Shown: positions 1 through 9,100 of the stretch, piece by piece
Layout of the letters: the number at the start of each line of letters is the position of its first letter
How positions within the stretch are numbered: position 1 is the stretch's first letter
Assembly: GCA_046757965.1 (NCBI GenBank)
Contig: JBHHZI010000065.1
Span: 1 to 16,711 of the forward strand
Length of the DNA stretch: 16,711 nt
DNA from: JBHHZI01 sp046757965
GTDB taxonomy: Bacteria; Acidobacteriota; Polarisedimenticolia; SMYD01
Reading direction: 5' to 3'
Notes under the pieces: model-generated
The model's database searches: none
The model's input: the letters and a program-made list of their open reading frames with translations, nothing else
Told to the model about the DNA's origin: nothing
Translations under genes and position numbers: made by a program

Positions 1-134
1 TCACGGCCCAGCTTGCGCCGGTTCGCGGACAGCGTCTCCTTGATGGTGACCTCGGTCTTGCCCAGGAACTCCCGGGCGCGGGAGCAGGATGTTCACCCTG
101 TCCGGTGATAATACCAGTCGATTCTTCTGGCCAT
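1..134 (-). CDS. ArsC-like thioredoxin-fold (seleno)protein, 5' part only, with in-frame TGA read as selenocysteine
   Basis: Reading the minus strand from ATG at 134-132 gives M-A-R-R-I-D-W-Y-Y-H-R-T-G, then TGA at 95-93, then T-S-C-S-R-A-R-E-F-L-G-K and on to the window edge at residue 44 with no other stop. The TGA lies where ArsC/thioredoxin-fold proteins have the first Cys of C-x-x-C, so the motif is U14-T-S-C17. The text on both sides (W-Y-Y-H-R before, A-R-E-F-L after) fits one continuous small redox protein; I recall a family named 'ArsC family (seleno)protein' with this start. An AAAGGA-type ribosome site lies about 10 nt upstream of the ATG. Such proteins are expected to be cytoplasmic thiol/selenol oxidoreductases; a true arsenate reductase role is not shown. 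A conventional stop-to-stop gene finder would miss or truncate this gene. Alternatives are a pseudogene or a sequencing error, both less likely given the exact placement of the TGA and the hairpin after it. The 3' end lies outside the window. Confidence 0.75.
60..77 (-). promoter_or_regulatory. Candidate bacterial SECIS element
   Basis: On the minus strand, just after the in-frame TGA, GCCCGG and CC(T)GGGC can pair around a five-base loop GAGTT, with one bulged T. The loop starts 21 nt after the TGA and its first base is G. From memory, both features match bacterial SECIS elements, which recruit SelB to decode UGA as selenocysteine. A competing perfect 6-bp stem (CTCCCG/CGGGAG, loop CGCC, positions 69-84) overlaps it and sits closer to the TGA. 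Which one forms cannot be decided by eye. No selA, selB or selC is visible in this window. Confidence 0.5.
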
Positions 135-256
135 GGATCTCGCTTCCTTTATGACACAATGGGCCCGCGAAGCCGCCGTCCGCACCGAACAGACCGGCCG
201 GACACGGCGTGACGATGGCGTGGGGATCCATACTGCCACATGCAGTGGAGGGGTGC
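135..256. promoter_or_regulatory. Divergent intergenic region between the selenoprotein gene and doxX
   Basis: This 122-bp stretch separates two divergent starts and must hold both promoters, but I see no convincing -35/-10 pair on either strand. It contains the selenoprotein ribosome site (AAAGGA on the minus strand) and the doxX Shine-Dalgarno GGAGG at 247-251, five bases before the doxX ATG. A short inverted repeat, ACTGC-CACAT-GCAGT at 232-246, abuts the doxX Shine-Dalgarno; at 5 bp it may be chance. Confidence 0.4.
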
Positions 257-691
257 ATGAGCAATAGGGGCTGGTCGCGATTCTTCTGTCGGGTCATGCT
301 CGGCCTGATCTTCTTCATGGCGGGCTGGTACAAGTGCTTCACGATGACGCCGCTGGGACATGCGGAGAATTTCTTCACCGGGCCGTACGCCGACACCTGG
401 ATTCCCCATTTCCTGCTGCTGGCCACCGGTGTGGCCATCCCGGTGGTGGAGCTGCTCGCCGGCGCGCTGCTGATCGTCGGCTGGCGCACGCGTGACGCCC
501 TGGTGGCCATCGGCATGATCCTGCTGGTGGTGACCTACGGCCACCTGCTGAAGGAGGCGCTGTTCAGCATCACCGGGCACATCCTGCCCCGCACCATCCT
601 GATGGTCGCCGTCTTCCTCCTGCCCGCCGCCGAAGATCGATGGTCCATCGATTTATGGCTGCAACATCGATCGTCAGCCCGAAGACCATAG
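257..691 (+). CDS. DoxX family membrane protein
   Basis: This 144-residue integral membrane protein has four hydrophobic segments at about residues 9-27, 52-75, 80-98 and 109-123. Length, topology and motifs fit the DoxX family: a first helix ending F-M-A-G-W-Y-K, a second helix with P-V-V-E-L-L-A-G-A-L-L, and a short charged C-terminus. DoxX-type proteins are inner-membrane proteins linked in various systems to thiol or quinone redox chemistry, but most, including this one, have no assigned reaction. The ATG at 257 is chosen because GGAGG lies five bases upstream and the protein then opens close to the first helix. An in-frame ATG at 209 would add 16 unlikely residues and lacks a good ribosome site. 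The gene is divergent from the ArsC-like selenoprotein and convergent with the DUF2207 gene, so it is probably transcribed alone. A shared redox role with the selenoprotein is possible but only inferred from adjacency. Confidence 0.85.
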   Translation: MSNRGWSRFFCRVMLGLIFFMAGWYKCFTMTPLGHAENFFTGPYADTWIPHFLLLATGVAIPVVELLAGALLIVGWRTRDALVAIGMILLVVTYGHLLKEALFSITGHILPRTILMVAVFLLPAAEDRWSIDLWLQHRSSARRP

Positions 692-777
692 CCCCGATCG
701 TTGATGGAGCGTGAAGTCCAGGGTACGCAGATGCCGGCAGGTTGGGGCCTGGCGAGGATTCTCGACCTCCGGCCCGC

Positions 778-2667
778 TCAGCCGGCGCCGCCACCGCCGC
801 CGCCGGCTCCCGCCCCTCCCCCGACACCGGCGCCGCCGCCCGTACCGGCAGCGGAACTGGCGGTGCTGGCCACGGCCGAGGCCATGGACGAGATGCCGTG
901 ACTCAATCCGGCGAGGGCATCGCCGGGCGAACCACCGGCCACGCCGTGATACCAGACGGGATAGACCATGGCGGATCCTTCCGACGGCACCCGCAACAGA
1001 GGCAGCACCTTATCGTGGAGGCCGAAGAGCACGGCGAAGAGCACGATGCTCTCCCATCCCGCCATGGTGAGATCCGGCGGAGGAAGACCGCGGGATATCT
1101 CCTTCAGGTGACCCGAGTAGGCCCGCCAGGCGAGCTGCAGCCGGCGACCCTCCGGTGTCAGCCGCTGCAAGGAGATCGTCAGCAGCATCTGCAGCACGCC
1201 CGGAACGATGGCAAGCAGGGCCAGAGGAGAAAACGTGAACAGCAGCATGAGTCCGCCGGCCACCGCCACCAGGAATCCGCTGACGAGGTTGATCGCCATC
1301 GCCTGCGCCGGCAGCGGTTCGCGCAGGCCGAGCGTCTGTGCGTGGTCCGCGACCGACGCCTTCCAGGCCATGAGCCAGCGCCGGAAGCGCGATCGCGACG
1401 AGCGCGCCAGCGCCTTCAGGTCGGCCATCGCAAAGCGATTCCCGTTGCCCACCTCGGTGAGAACGAACGTGCGCAGATCCGCCTCGAACGGGAGGAGACC
1501 GCCCGCTGGCTTGCCAGTGTCCTTGAACGTGTAGGTCTTCTCGCGGCGCTCGCCGCCGAAGAAACGCCGCACGGATTCCTCACCCTCCTCGATGACGAAG
1601 TGGCCCCGCCGGGCCAGATCCAGCAGTGTCGCGGCCAGCATCGAACCGGTCCCACAGTCGAGCAACGCCGATCCCACCACCGCCGGAGGATGGGCACTCG
1701 GGATCTCCCCCGGCACGCTGGTCCGGCTCACCGGGTACGGCCGGCCATGGTGGCGCCACAGCCGGAGCCAGATCAGGAGCCCGGCCAGGCCCACCAGCGC
1801 TGCCGGCCAGGCGAGCCACGCAGCCAGGTCTGCGCGCTGCCGGGCGATGCGGTTCCGTTCGAGGCGCTGCTGGCGGCCACGGGCCCGGAGAGCGTTCGCC
1901 TCCTCGGCCCAGCGGCGCTCCTCGGCAAGGATGATGTCGAGGCGATCCGTTGCCCCGGTCACGGTCGCCGCCGACAGCGCGGCGGCGGGAAACAGCACCC
2001 GACCCTCGAAGTAGGTTCGCGCCGGCAGCGGGCTGACGCTCATCTCCACCAGGCTGTCGCCGGGCGGCGCCACCGTGCCGTACAGCGGCCCGTGCGCCCA
2101 GGCGCGTATATCGGCCGCCGGCACTCCATCAGGCAGGTGGATGACGGCGTGGACCTGGCCGATGGCACGGTCCCACCCGTCGCCGATGAGCTTGAAATTG
2201 ACTTCAGCGACGTCGGTGTAGCGATGCACGGCGCCGGTGAGCGTGTAGGTGAGCCGGAAGGTGCGCGTCTCGTTGCGTGCAGTGTAGTACCAGGTGATGC
2301 GCTTCCCCTCGTCGGTGAGACGGACCGTGAAGGTGCCGGGCCTCTCCCCTTCTTGTTCCATGAACGCCGAACCTGCCTCGCTCACTCTCACATCGGACAC
2401 CGACACCTCATCCGAGGTGGGAATATCCCGGTAGGCGAAGCGAAACCGGCCCTTGAACCGATAGGTGAGGGTTTCCTCGACGAGCAGCGCGGCATTCGCC
2501 TCGACGGTCCCGTTCACGTCGACGCGCGCGACATGATACGACTTGGCGAACACCGTGCCGGTCGCCAGCAAGGCCAGGACTCCCAGAACGGTGAGACGTC
2601 CGGCGACCACGCGGCAGGAACGGACCGGGCGCAGACGGCACCCAGCAGATAGACGGTTGGCGACCAC
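778..2667 (-). CDS. DUF2207-type predicted membrane protein with Gly-rich C-terminus
   Basis: The 629-residue product starts with a positively charged stretch and a hydrophobic signal segment (about residues 24-41, ending T-V-F-A). A large extracytoplasmic beta-rich domain follows (about 45-235), with text typical of DUF2207: V-E-E-T-L-T-Y-R-F near residue 63, R-D-I-P at 80, W-Y-Y-T-A near 126 and a T-F-R-L-T-Y motif near 136. After a charged, probably helical stretch (246-280) comes a membrane helix at 282-304, a cytoplasmic domain, two further helices at about 457-500, a weak one near 539-556, and a tail of almost pure Gly/Ala, a hallmark I associate with this family. The start is GTG at 2667, supported by GGGGAGG at 2676-2682 with 8-nt spacing. 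The function is unknown. No operon partner is visible: it is convergent with doxX and divergent from the subtilase gene. The strong plus-strand open frame over the same bases is a GC-rich shadow. Confidence 0.88.
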   Translation of the reverse strand: MVANRLSAGCRLRPVRSCRVVAGRLTVLGVLALLATGTVFAKSYHVARVDVNGTVEANAALLVEETLTYRFKGRFRFAYRDIPTSDEVSVSDVRVSEAGSAFMEQEGERPGTFTVRLTDEGKRITWYYTARNETRTFRLTYTLTGAVHRYTDVAEVNFKLIGDGWDRAIGQVHAVIHLPDGVPAADIRAWAHGPLYGTVAPPGDSLVEMSVSPLPARTYFEGRVLFPAAALSAATVTGATDRLDIILAEERRWAEEANALRARGRQQRLERNRIARQRADLAAWLAWPAALVGLAGLLIWLRLWRHHGRPYPVSRTSVPGEIPSAHPPAVVGSALLDCGTGSMLAATLLDLARRGHFVIEEGEESVRRFFGGERREKTYTFKDTGKPAGGLLPFEADLRTFVLTEVGNGNRFAMADLKALARSSRSRFRRWLMAWKASVADHAQTLGLREPLPAQAMAINLVSGFLVAVAGGLMLLFTFSPLALLAIVPGVLQMLLTISLQRLTPEGRRLQLAWRAYSGHLKEISRGLPPPDLTMAGWESIVLFAVLFGLHDKVLPLLRVPSEGSAMVYPVWYHGVAGGSPGDALAGLSHGISSMASAVASTASSAAGTGGGAGVGGGAGAGGGGGGAG

Positions 2668-3058
2668 AGCCCTTGCCTCCCCGTTTCATGATGGCACGTC
2701 CGCCATCTGGTTCCAATGACGTCCCCGGGTGTCGTCGGCGCCGACATCGCCTGCTGCAGATCCTGACGAGAGGCGACTCCTGGACAGCGTCCGCGGCGCG
2801 ACGCCCGACTGGTGTGTCAAGGTGTCGCTCCCTTCTTCCGGTTCTTGCGCGACCCGGGTCGGTGAGGTTGCGCGCGGACAGACCGCCACGGCTCGGTGCC
2901 GACCCTGCGGGGCCGACCATCGACCGGTCACTGCTGAATGAAGTGAACCACCCGCGGGCGTTGCCCGGTGGTGGTGTGAACAGGCCTTCGCGCCACGCGT
3001 CGGAATCCACGAATCACTTCTGAACTGCGGACGCGCTCACCGCAGGATCCGGCAGAGC

Positions 3059-3081
3059 GTCGACAACATTTAGTTGTTGAC
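3059..3081. promoter_or_regulatory. Imperfect inverted repeat overlapping the subtilase -35 box (candidate operator)
   Basis: GTCGACAAC (3059-3067) and GTTGTTGAC (3073-3081) are 9-bp inverted half-sites separated by ATTTA, with one mismatch. The right half-site overlaps five of the six bases of the -35 hexamer. A dimeric regulator bound here would block or modulate RNA polymerase. No regulator gene is visible nearby, so the binding protein is unknown. Confidence 0.4.
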
Positions 3082-3105
3082 ATCTTGTAGGCGTCCCCGT
3101 ACGGT
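3077..3105 (+). promoter_or_regulatory. Sigma70-like promoter of the giant subtilase gene
   Basis: A perfect TTGACA (3077-3082) is followed after 17 bases by TACGGT (3100-3105), which keeps the first, second and last bases of TATAAT. Transcription would start near 3112, leaving a leader of about 55 bases before the ATG at 3168. The position just upstream of the gene and the local AT-rich patch support it. Confidence 0.55.
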
Positions 3106-3167
3106 GGGGCCAAGTTCGGTGCCCGGGTGATGCGCCCGGCTGCCCGGTCTCATATCAGGGGAGCGCA

Positions 3168-6100
3168 ATGTCGAGATTCAGTGGCCTTCGCGGTTTCGGG
3201 ATCGGGTTGATCGGGCTCTGTCTCACCTTCGCCCTGCTGGCGGCCGGCGGACCCCCCGCTCCTACCCCGGGTCGAGGTCCTTCCGTGTTGCCTCCCCATG
3301 TCAAGGGCGAGATCCTCATCAAGATGAAGCCGGGCGGCGGCCCCAACGAACGGGCGAACGTCCGCGCCCAGGTGGCGGCGACCCGGATGCATCGTTTCCG
3401 CTCCGGCGCCGAGCACTGGCATCTGGGGCGTGGGCAGACGGTCGAGAAGGCCATCAGCCGCCTGCGCGGCAACCCGCACGTGGACTATGTCGAGCCGAAC
3501 TACGAGGTCAGCGCCTTCCTGACGCCGGATGACACCCGCTTCGCCGAACTGTGGGGGCTGAAGAACACCGGCCAGTTCGGCGGCACCCCGGAATCCGATA
3601 TCGGCGCCGAGGCGGCCTGGAACGTGACCACGGGCAGCACCTCCGTTCTCGTGGGCGTCATCGATACCGGTATCGATCTCGATCATCCCGACCTGGCAGC
3701 CAACATCTGGGTCAACCCGGGTGAGATCGCAAACAACGGCATCGACGACGACGGCAATGGATTCATCGACGATGTGCACGGCTGGGACTTCGTCAACGAC
3801 GACAATGATCCGAACGATGATCACTTTCACGGTACGCACGTCGCCGGCACCATCGGCGCCGTCGGCAACAATGCGCTCGGTGTGACCGGCGTCAACTGGA
3901 CCGTGCGACTGGCAGCCCTGAAGTTCCTGAGTTCTTCCGGATCCGGAACCACGGCGAACGCCATCCGGGCGGTGGACTATGCGACGCTCATCGGCGCCAA
4001 CATCACGAGCAATTCCTGGGGCGGAGGTGGGTTTTCCCAGGCCCTGCTCGATGCCATCAACGCGGGCGGCGCGGCCGGCACTCTTTTCGTGGCGGCCGCG
4101 GGCAACTCGGCACGGGATACGGACATCTCTCCCGTGTACCCAGCCAGCTACGACACGGAGGCCATCCTCTCCGTGGCCGCCACGGATGAGAGCGACAACC
4201 TGGCCTCGTTCTCCAACTGGGGGCTGAACTCGGTCGATCTGGGCGCTCCGGGCGTGGACACGCTCAGCACCTTTCCTGGCGGCACGTACGGTTTTCTGAG
4301 CGGCACATCGATGGCGACACCGCACGTCAGCGGCGTCGCGGCCCTCATTCGCTCCGTCGGACCGGGGCTCGACCTGCCGCGGCTGCGCGCCAAGCTCCTG
4401 GCCGCCGTGGATCCGGTCCCGGCCCTGGACGGTCGGACGGTGACGGGGGGCCGGCTCGACGCCTTTCTCGCCGTTGCCATCCCGGACACCGTGGCACCCG
4501 CTCCGATCCTCGACCTGCGTGTCACGGACACGACATCCAACACGGTCTTCCTGGCCTGGACCGCCACCGGGGACGACGGCGCCACGGGCACCGCCACGTC
4601 GCTCGATCTGCGCTACGCCACGTCGGCGCTGGATGCCACCACCTTCGAGACGGCCACGCAGGTGCCCTCACCGCCTGCACCGCTGCCGGCCGGCTCACCC
4701 GAAACGCTGGAGGTGGCCGGACTCGAGCCGGGCACGACCTATTTCTTTGCCGCCCGGGCCGGAGATGAGTGGGGCAACGCCAGCCCGATCAGCAACGTCG
4801 CCACCGGCCTGACCCTGCCGCCACCCACCATCGCCACCTCGCCGCCGCGCGTCGATGTCTCGCTGTTTGCCGGCGAGACGGCATCGGACACCTTGCTCGT
4901 CCAGAACGTGGGTGTCGGCACGCTGGACTGGGCGGTCACGACTCCTCCCACCGGGCAGTTCACGCCGTCCACCGGACTGACCGGGCTCGATCTCGCCAAG
5001 GGCGCCCCCGATCCGCGCACCGGCTTCCCCGTGACGCAGCGGGAAGGCGGACCGGATGCGTTCGGCTACCGGTTCATCGACAGCGATGCCGTGGGCGGCC
5101 CCGCGTTCGCCTGGACCGACATCGCCGACACCGGCACCCTCGTGGAGAGCCTGGACGGCGACGACCAGGTCTCGTCTCCGATCGTGCTGGGCTTCCCCTT
5201 CCCGTTCTATGGCCAGACATTCGATGCGGTCCGCGTCAGCACCAACGGATTCCTGCGTCTGACCAGCGGGGATTCAGCGCCCACCAACCAGCCGCTGCCG
5301 GACATCGCAGCACCCGGAAATCTGATCGCGCCGTTCTGGGACGACCTGAACTTCCGCGGCCTTCCGCGGGTCACCTTCGCTCGCGGCGCCGGCAGTCTCA
5401 CCATCCAGTACACCGATGTCACTCCGTTCTCCGGGCCCGGCGCCTACACGTTCCAGGTGATCCTGCAGGAAAGCGGGGAGATCCTTTTCCAGTATCTCCA
5501 GATGTCCGGGGCGACCAATTCCGCGACCGTCGGCATCCAGGACGGCGCCGGCAGCAGCGGGTTGCTCGTGGCGTTCAACGTGCCGTACGCACGGGACAAC
5601 CTGGCGGTCCGTCTGCACACGGTTCCCCGGTGGTTGACCGCCGCCCCGTCAGGTGGCCGTGTGATCGGAGGAGGCAGCGACACGGTGAATCTGTCCGTCG
5701 ACACAGCGGGCCTGGCCGCGGGCACTTACGATGACCTCGTCGTCATCGCGTCGAACGACCCGCTCTCGCCCGTAGGGGTTCATCCGGTGACCCTGACCGT
5801 CACCGGCGTCCCGAACATCGCCGTCTCCCCGGCCGCCATCGATCTCGGCAGCACCCGCGCCGGCGAGGCCGTGTTCCGGGCCCTGCAGATCACCAACAGC
5901 GGTACGGAACCGCTGACGGTGACCGGGATCACGTCGGACGACCCCGGTGTGACGATCTCGCCGCTGTCCTTCACGCTGGGCCCGGCGGACAGCCGGATGG
6001 TGACGGTGGCCTGGGAGCCGGTGGCGGCCGGCGGTGTCAGCGCCACCCTGACCATCACGAGCGATGCCCACGCCACACCGACCGCCCTCGTGCCGGTCTC

Positions 6101-9100
6101 CGGAACCGCCCTCGCCACCGGCACGCTCCAGGCGGTGCCGCCTGCACTGGACGAGACCCTCCTGGATGGTCAGAGCGTCGTCCGGTCCCTGCGCCTCATC
6201 AATGGCTCATCGTCGGACGTCAACGTGAGCATCGTGGCCGAGGCCGGCCTCCCCGGCGCAGCGGCCGATATGGCCTCGATGCTCAGCCCGCTGGCGGACT
6301 ACGCCGTGCACACGTCGCAGGACGTCAACGGCCCGGCCTTCGCCTGGACCGACATCTCCGGAAGTGGTGAGAAGGTCCAGATGTTCGGCACCCACGAGAT
6401 CTCGGAACCGGTCCCCCTCGGGTTCTCGTTCCCGTTCTTCACCAACGTGTTCGAATCGGTGCAGGTGAGCACCGACGGCTGGCTGAGCTTCACGACGGAT
6501 CTCACCGCGGCGGACACGCCACTGGCCCTCCCCGACGCGCGCCCCACCGTGCCGGGCAATCTGATTGCTGCCCTGTTGAGCGATCTCGATCTGGAGGGTC
6601 AGGCCCGCGTGGTCCGGCTCAGCACCGCCGAGGGCTTCACCGTGCAGTTCAACGACGTGCTTCACACCCTGTCCGGAAGCCGGGTGACATTCCAGATCCT
6701 TCTCGACCGGGACGGATCCATCCGCTTCATCTACCCCGCCGTGGGGGGGGCAACCCCGGCCGCCGTCTCCGGCATCCAGAACGGCGACAAGACACGGAGC
6801 ACCACCGTGGACGCGGTTCCGGCTGACGGGCTGCTGGTCCAGATGGTGCCGCCGGTCACCGTGGTCAACGGGGGCTTCGAGGCCGGGAGCTTCACCGGCT
6901 GGGTCGCCACATCGAACGGCAGACAGGAACTGACGCCGTGGACGGTGCGTGGGCCGGGCGGCTGCTATTTCGGTACCTCCATGCCGCTCGAGGGGAGTGT
7001 GGATGCGCTCAACGGCTTCGACGGTGATGCCGGACTGACCTACAACCTCTCGCAGGACCTCGACGTGCCACTGACCGCGCGCGGCGCCGTGCTGACGTTC
7101 TCGGATCGCATCCAGTTCGACAGCCGCGGCATTTTCAGTTCCCTGCCGCGCATCTATCAGGCCACGCTGGATGACCCGACCGGCGGCCTGCTGGCGGTCA
7201 TCGCCCGTGAAGAGATTCTTCTCAACGGCAAGCCGTTCACCGATCTGGGCTGGCAAGCCCGTTCGATCACGCTGACGCCGTGGCTCGGCCGGAGTGTCCG
7301 GCTGAACATCACGGAATCGATCCCCGAGCGGTTCACCGGCCCCGGCTGTCTCGAACTGGACGACTTCCAGGTGAGCGGCCCCGTGTCTCCCCCGTGGCTG
7401 CGCCCGGCCGCGTCGAGTGTTCTTGTGCCGGCGGGAGGTTTCACCGATGTCCCGGTCACCATCGACACGACCGCCGCCTCCGCCGGCACGACCTTCGCCA
7501 CGCTCCGGCTGACCGCCGATGACGCTGTCGCCACCACCGTGCTGCTGCCCGTGGCCCTCACGGTGATCGGCTCTCCGGACATCCTGGTCACCGGCGTGCC
7601 GGCGGAACTGGTCTCCACGCAGGCGTACGCGACGAGCGGGGCGCTCACCCGGCACCAGTTCGAGCTTCCGGCGATCCCGGTCGCCGGCGGCACGCTCGAC
7701 ATCACCGCCAACGGCGACTACGGGTCGAGCTTCGAGCGAGCATTCGTCAGCGCCGAAGGCGCGTCCATCGGCGATGTCGGGGGCGTCGGGCGCGATTGCC
7801 AGGCGGCACGCGGGACATTCGCACTGGATGCGGCGCTGATGGCCGCCCTGGCCGCCGACGGCGTCATCGACGTTGACGTCCACAACACACCGGACGTCAA
7901 CGTGTTCTGTCCGGACAACAGCCACTCGCTGCGCCTGAGCTACGAGGTGAGTGCCACGGGCAATTTCGGCACGGTCTTCACCGGACAGTCCAGCGAACTG
8001 AACCTGATGGTGAGCAACCGGGGAAGCGAGACGCTCGAGATCGCCAGCATCACATCGAGCGCACCGGAGGTCACACCCCTCATCGCGTCCATGAGCATCG
8101 CCCCCGGCACGACACGGCTGCTTGGCCTGAGGTTCGCCCCGGTGGCCGCGGGACCCCTTGCCGGCGCGGTGACTCTGGCGAGCAACGACCCGGACACGCC
8201 CCTCCTGGCGATTCCCCTGTCGGGGTCGGGCGCCGGGCCGCCGGCCGCCACCATCGCACCGGCCGGACTCTCCCTCACGCTGAATTCCGGGGACCAGGAT
8301 GTCCGGGCGGTTTCCATCACCAACACAGGGGGCAGTGATCTCGCTTTCGAGGTCGCTCTCGTGCCCCCGGGCGTCGAGGGCGTGTTCTCGACGTTCACAG
8401 GGCTGTCTCCGGCCGGCCCGTCACCGAATGACGCCGGCAACGACTCTCCCGTCGAGATCATGGCCACGGCGGCGGATCCCGGCGATCTGGAAGTTGACGG
8501 ACAGGCCCCCGAACCGACCTTCCAGGGAGTTGACGCCAGGTTCCAGTCTCTCGCCCCCAGCCCGGTGCCATTGACCTGCGTCGTCGGCGACACGATGCAG
8601 CGAGTCATTTACGGCCAGGAGAACAACGGGGTCGCGTTCTTCCGTTTCAACACCGCAGTACAGACGTGGGAGTCCCTGGCTCCGTCCCCGGTCTCCTCCG
8701 GCAACAACGGCGGCGCCGCCCTCCTGAACGGCAAGATCTACACCGCATACACGGGGAACAGCGCGGTGCTGGGCGTTTACGATATCTCCACGGATTCCTG
8801 GTCGACCATTTCCAACCCCTCGTTCGGTACCGGCAACATCGCCAGCGACGGCACCCGCTGGCTCTACCTGGTCACCGGGTCCACCTTTCTCCGCCTCGAT
8901 CCGGCCACACAGGAGACGCAGACACTCGCCACGCCACCGTTTTTCTTCCAGCGCTGGGGCGGCCTCCAGGATTTTGCCGGCGTGATCTACGGCACCACGG
9001 GAAACGGTACGACCGGCTTCGCGTCGTACTCCACCGCAATCGACGCCTGGACGCGCCTGCCATCGGTGCCGGGAGGCACCGTTCTCGGCGCCACCATCGA

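Larger units (their letters stand above)
2668..3167. other. 500-bp non-coding intergenic region between divergent DUF2207 and subtilase genes
   Basis: I find no credible gene here. The short frames present have low-complexity Arg/Pro/Ser-rich translations typical of GC-rich shadows. The left end holds the Shine-Dalgarno of the DUF2207 gene (minus strand, 2676-2682). A perfect 12-bp palindrome, GTCGGCGCCGAC, lies at 2734-2745. The right end holds the subtilase promoter, an overlapping inverted repeat and an untranslated leader of roughly 55 bases. The region around 3060-3090 is distinctly more AT-rich than the rest of the window, as expected at a promoter. Confidence 0.7.

Noticed and set aside
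93..95. Reading the ArsC-like gene as a nonsense-mutated pseudogene
   Set aside because: The stop is TGA and not TAA/TAG, it sits precisely at a redox Cys position, no other lesion is visible in 44 codons, and a SECIS-like hairpin follows.
232..246. Inverted repeat ACTGC-CACAT-GCAGT next to the doxX ribosome site
   Set aside because: Only 5 bp per arm; too weak to call an operator or RNA switch without comparison to relatives.
1..516. A 171-codon minus-strand open frame at the left end
   Set aside because: It crosses doxX antisense and reads the ArsC-like gene in the wrong frame (it gives L-L-P-R-P-G-V-P-G). The frame from ATG 134 with TGA as selenocysteine gives real family text.
636..652. 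Palindrome ATCGATGG-T-CCATCGAT near the end of doxX as a terminator
   Set aside because: It lies inside the coding region (D-R-W-S-I-D), about 40 bases before the stop, with only a short T-run after it. More likely a consequence of the codons or a chance palindrome.
742..2652. A 636-codon plus-strand open frame
   Set aside because: It lies antisense over the DUF2207 gene; its translation is rich in Arg, Gly, His and Gln with no domain, as expected for a shadow of a high-GC gene. The minus-strand product has signal peptide, membrane helices and family motifs.
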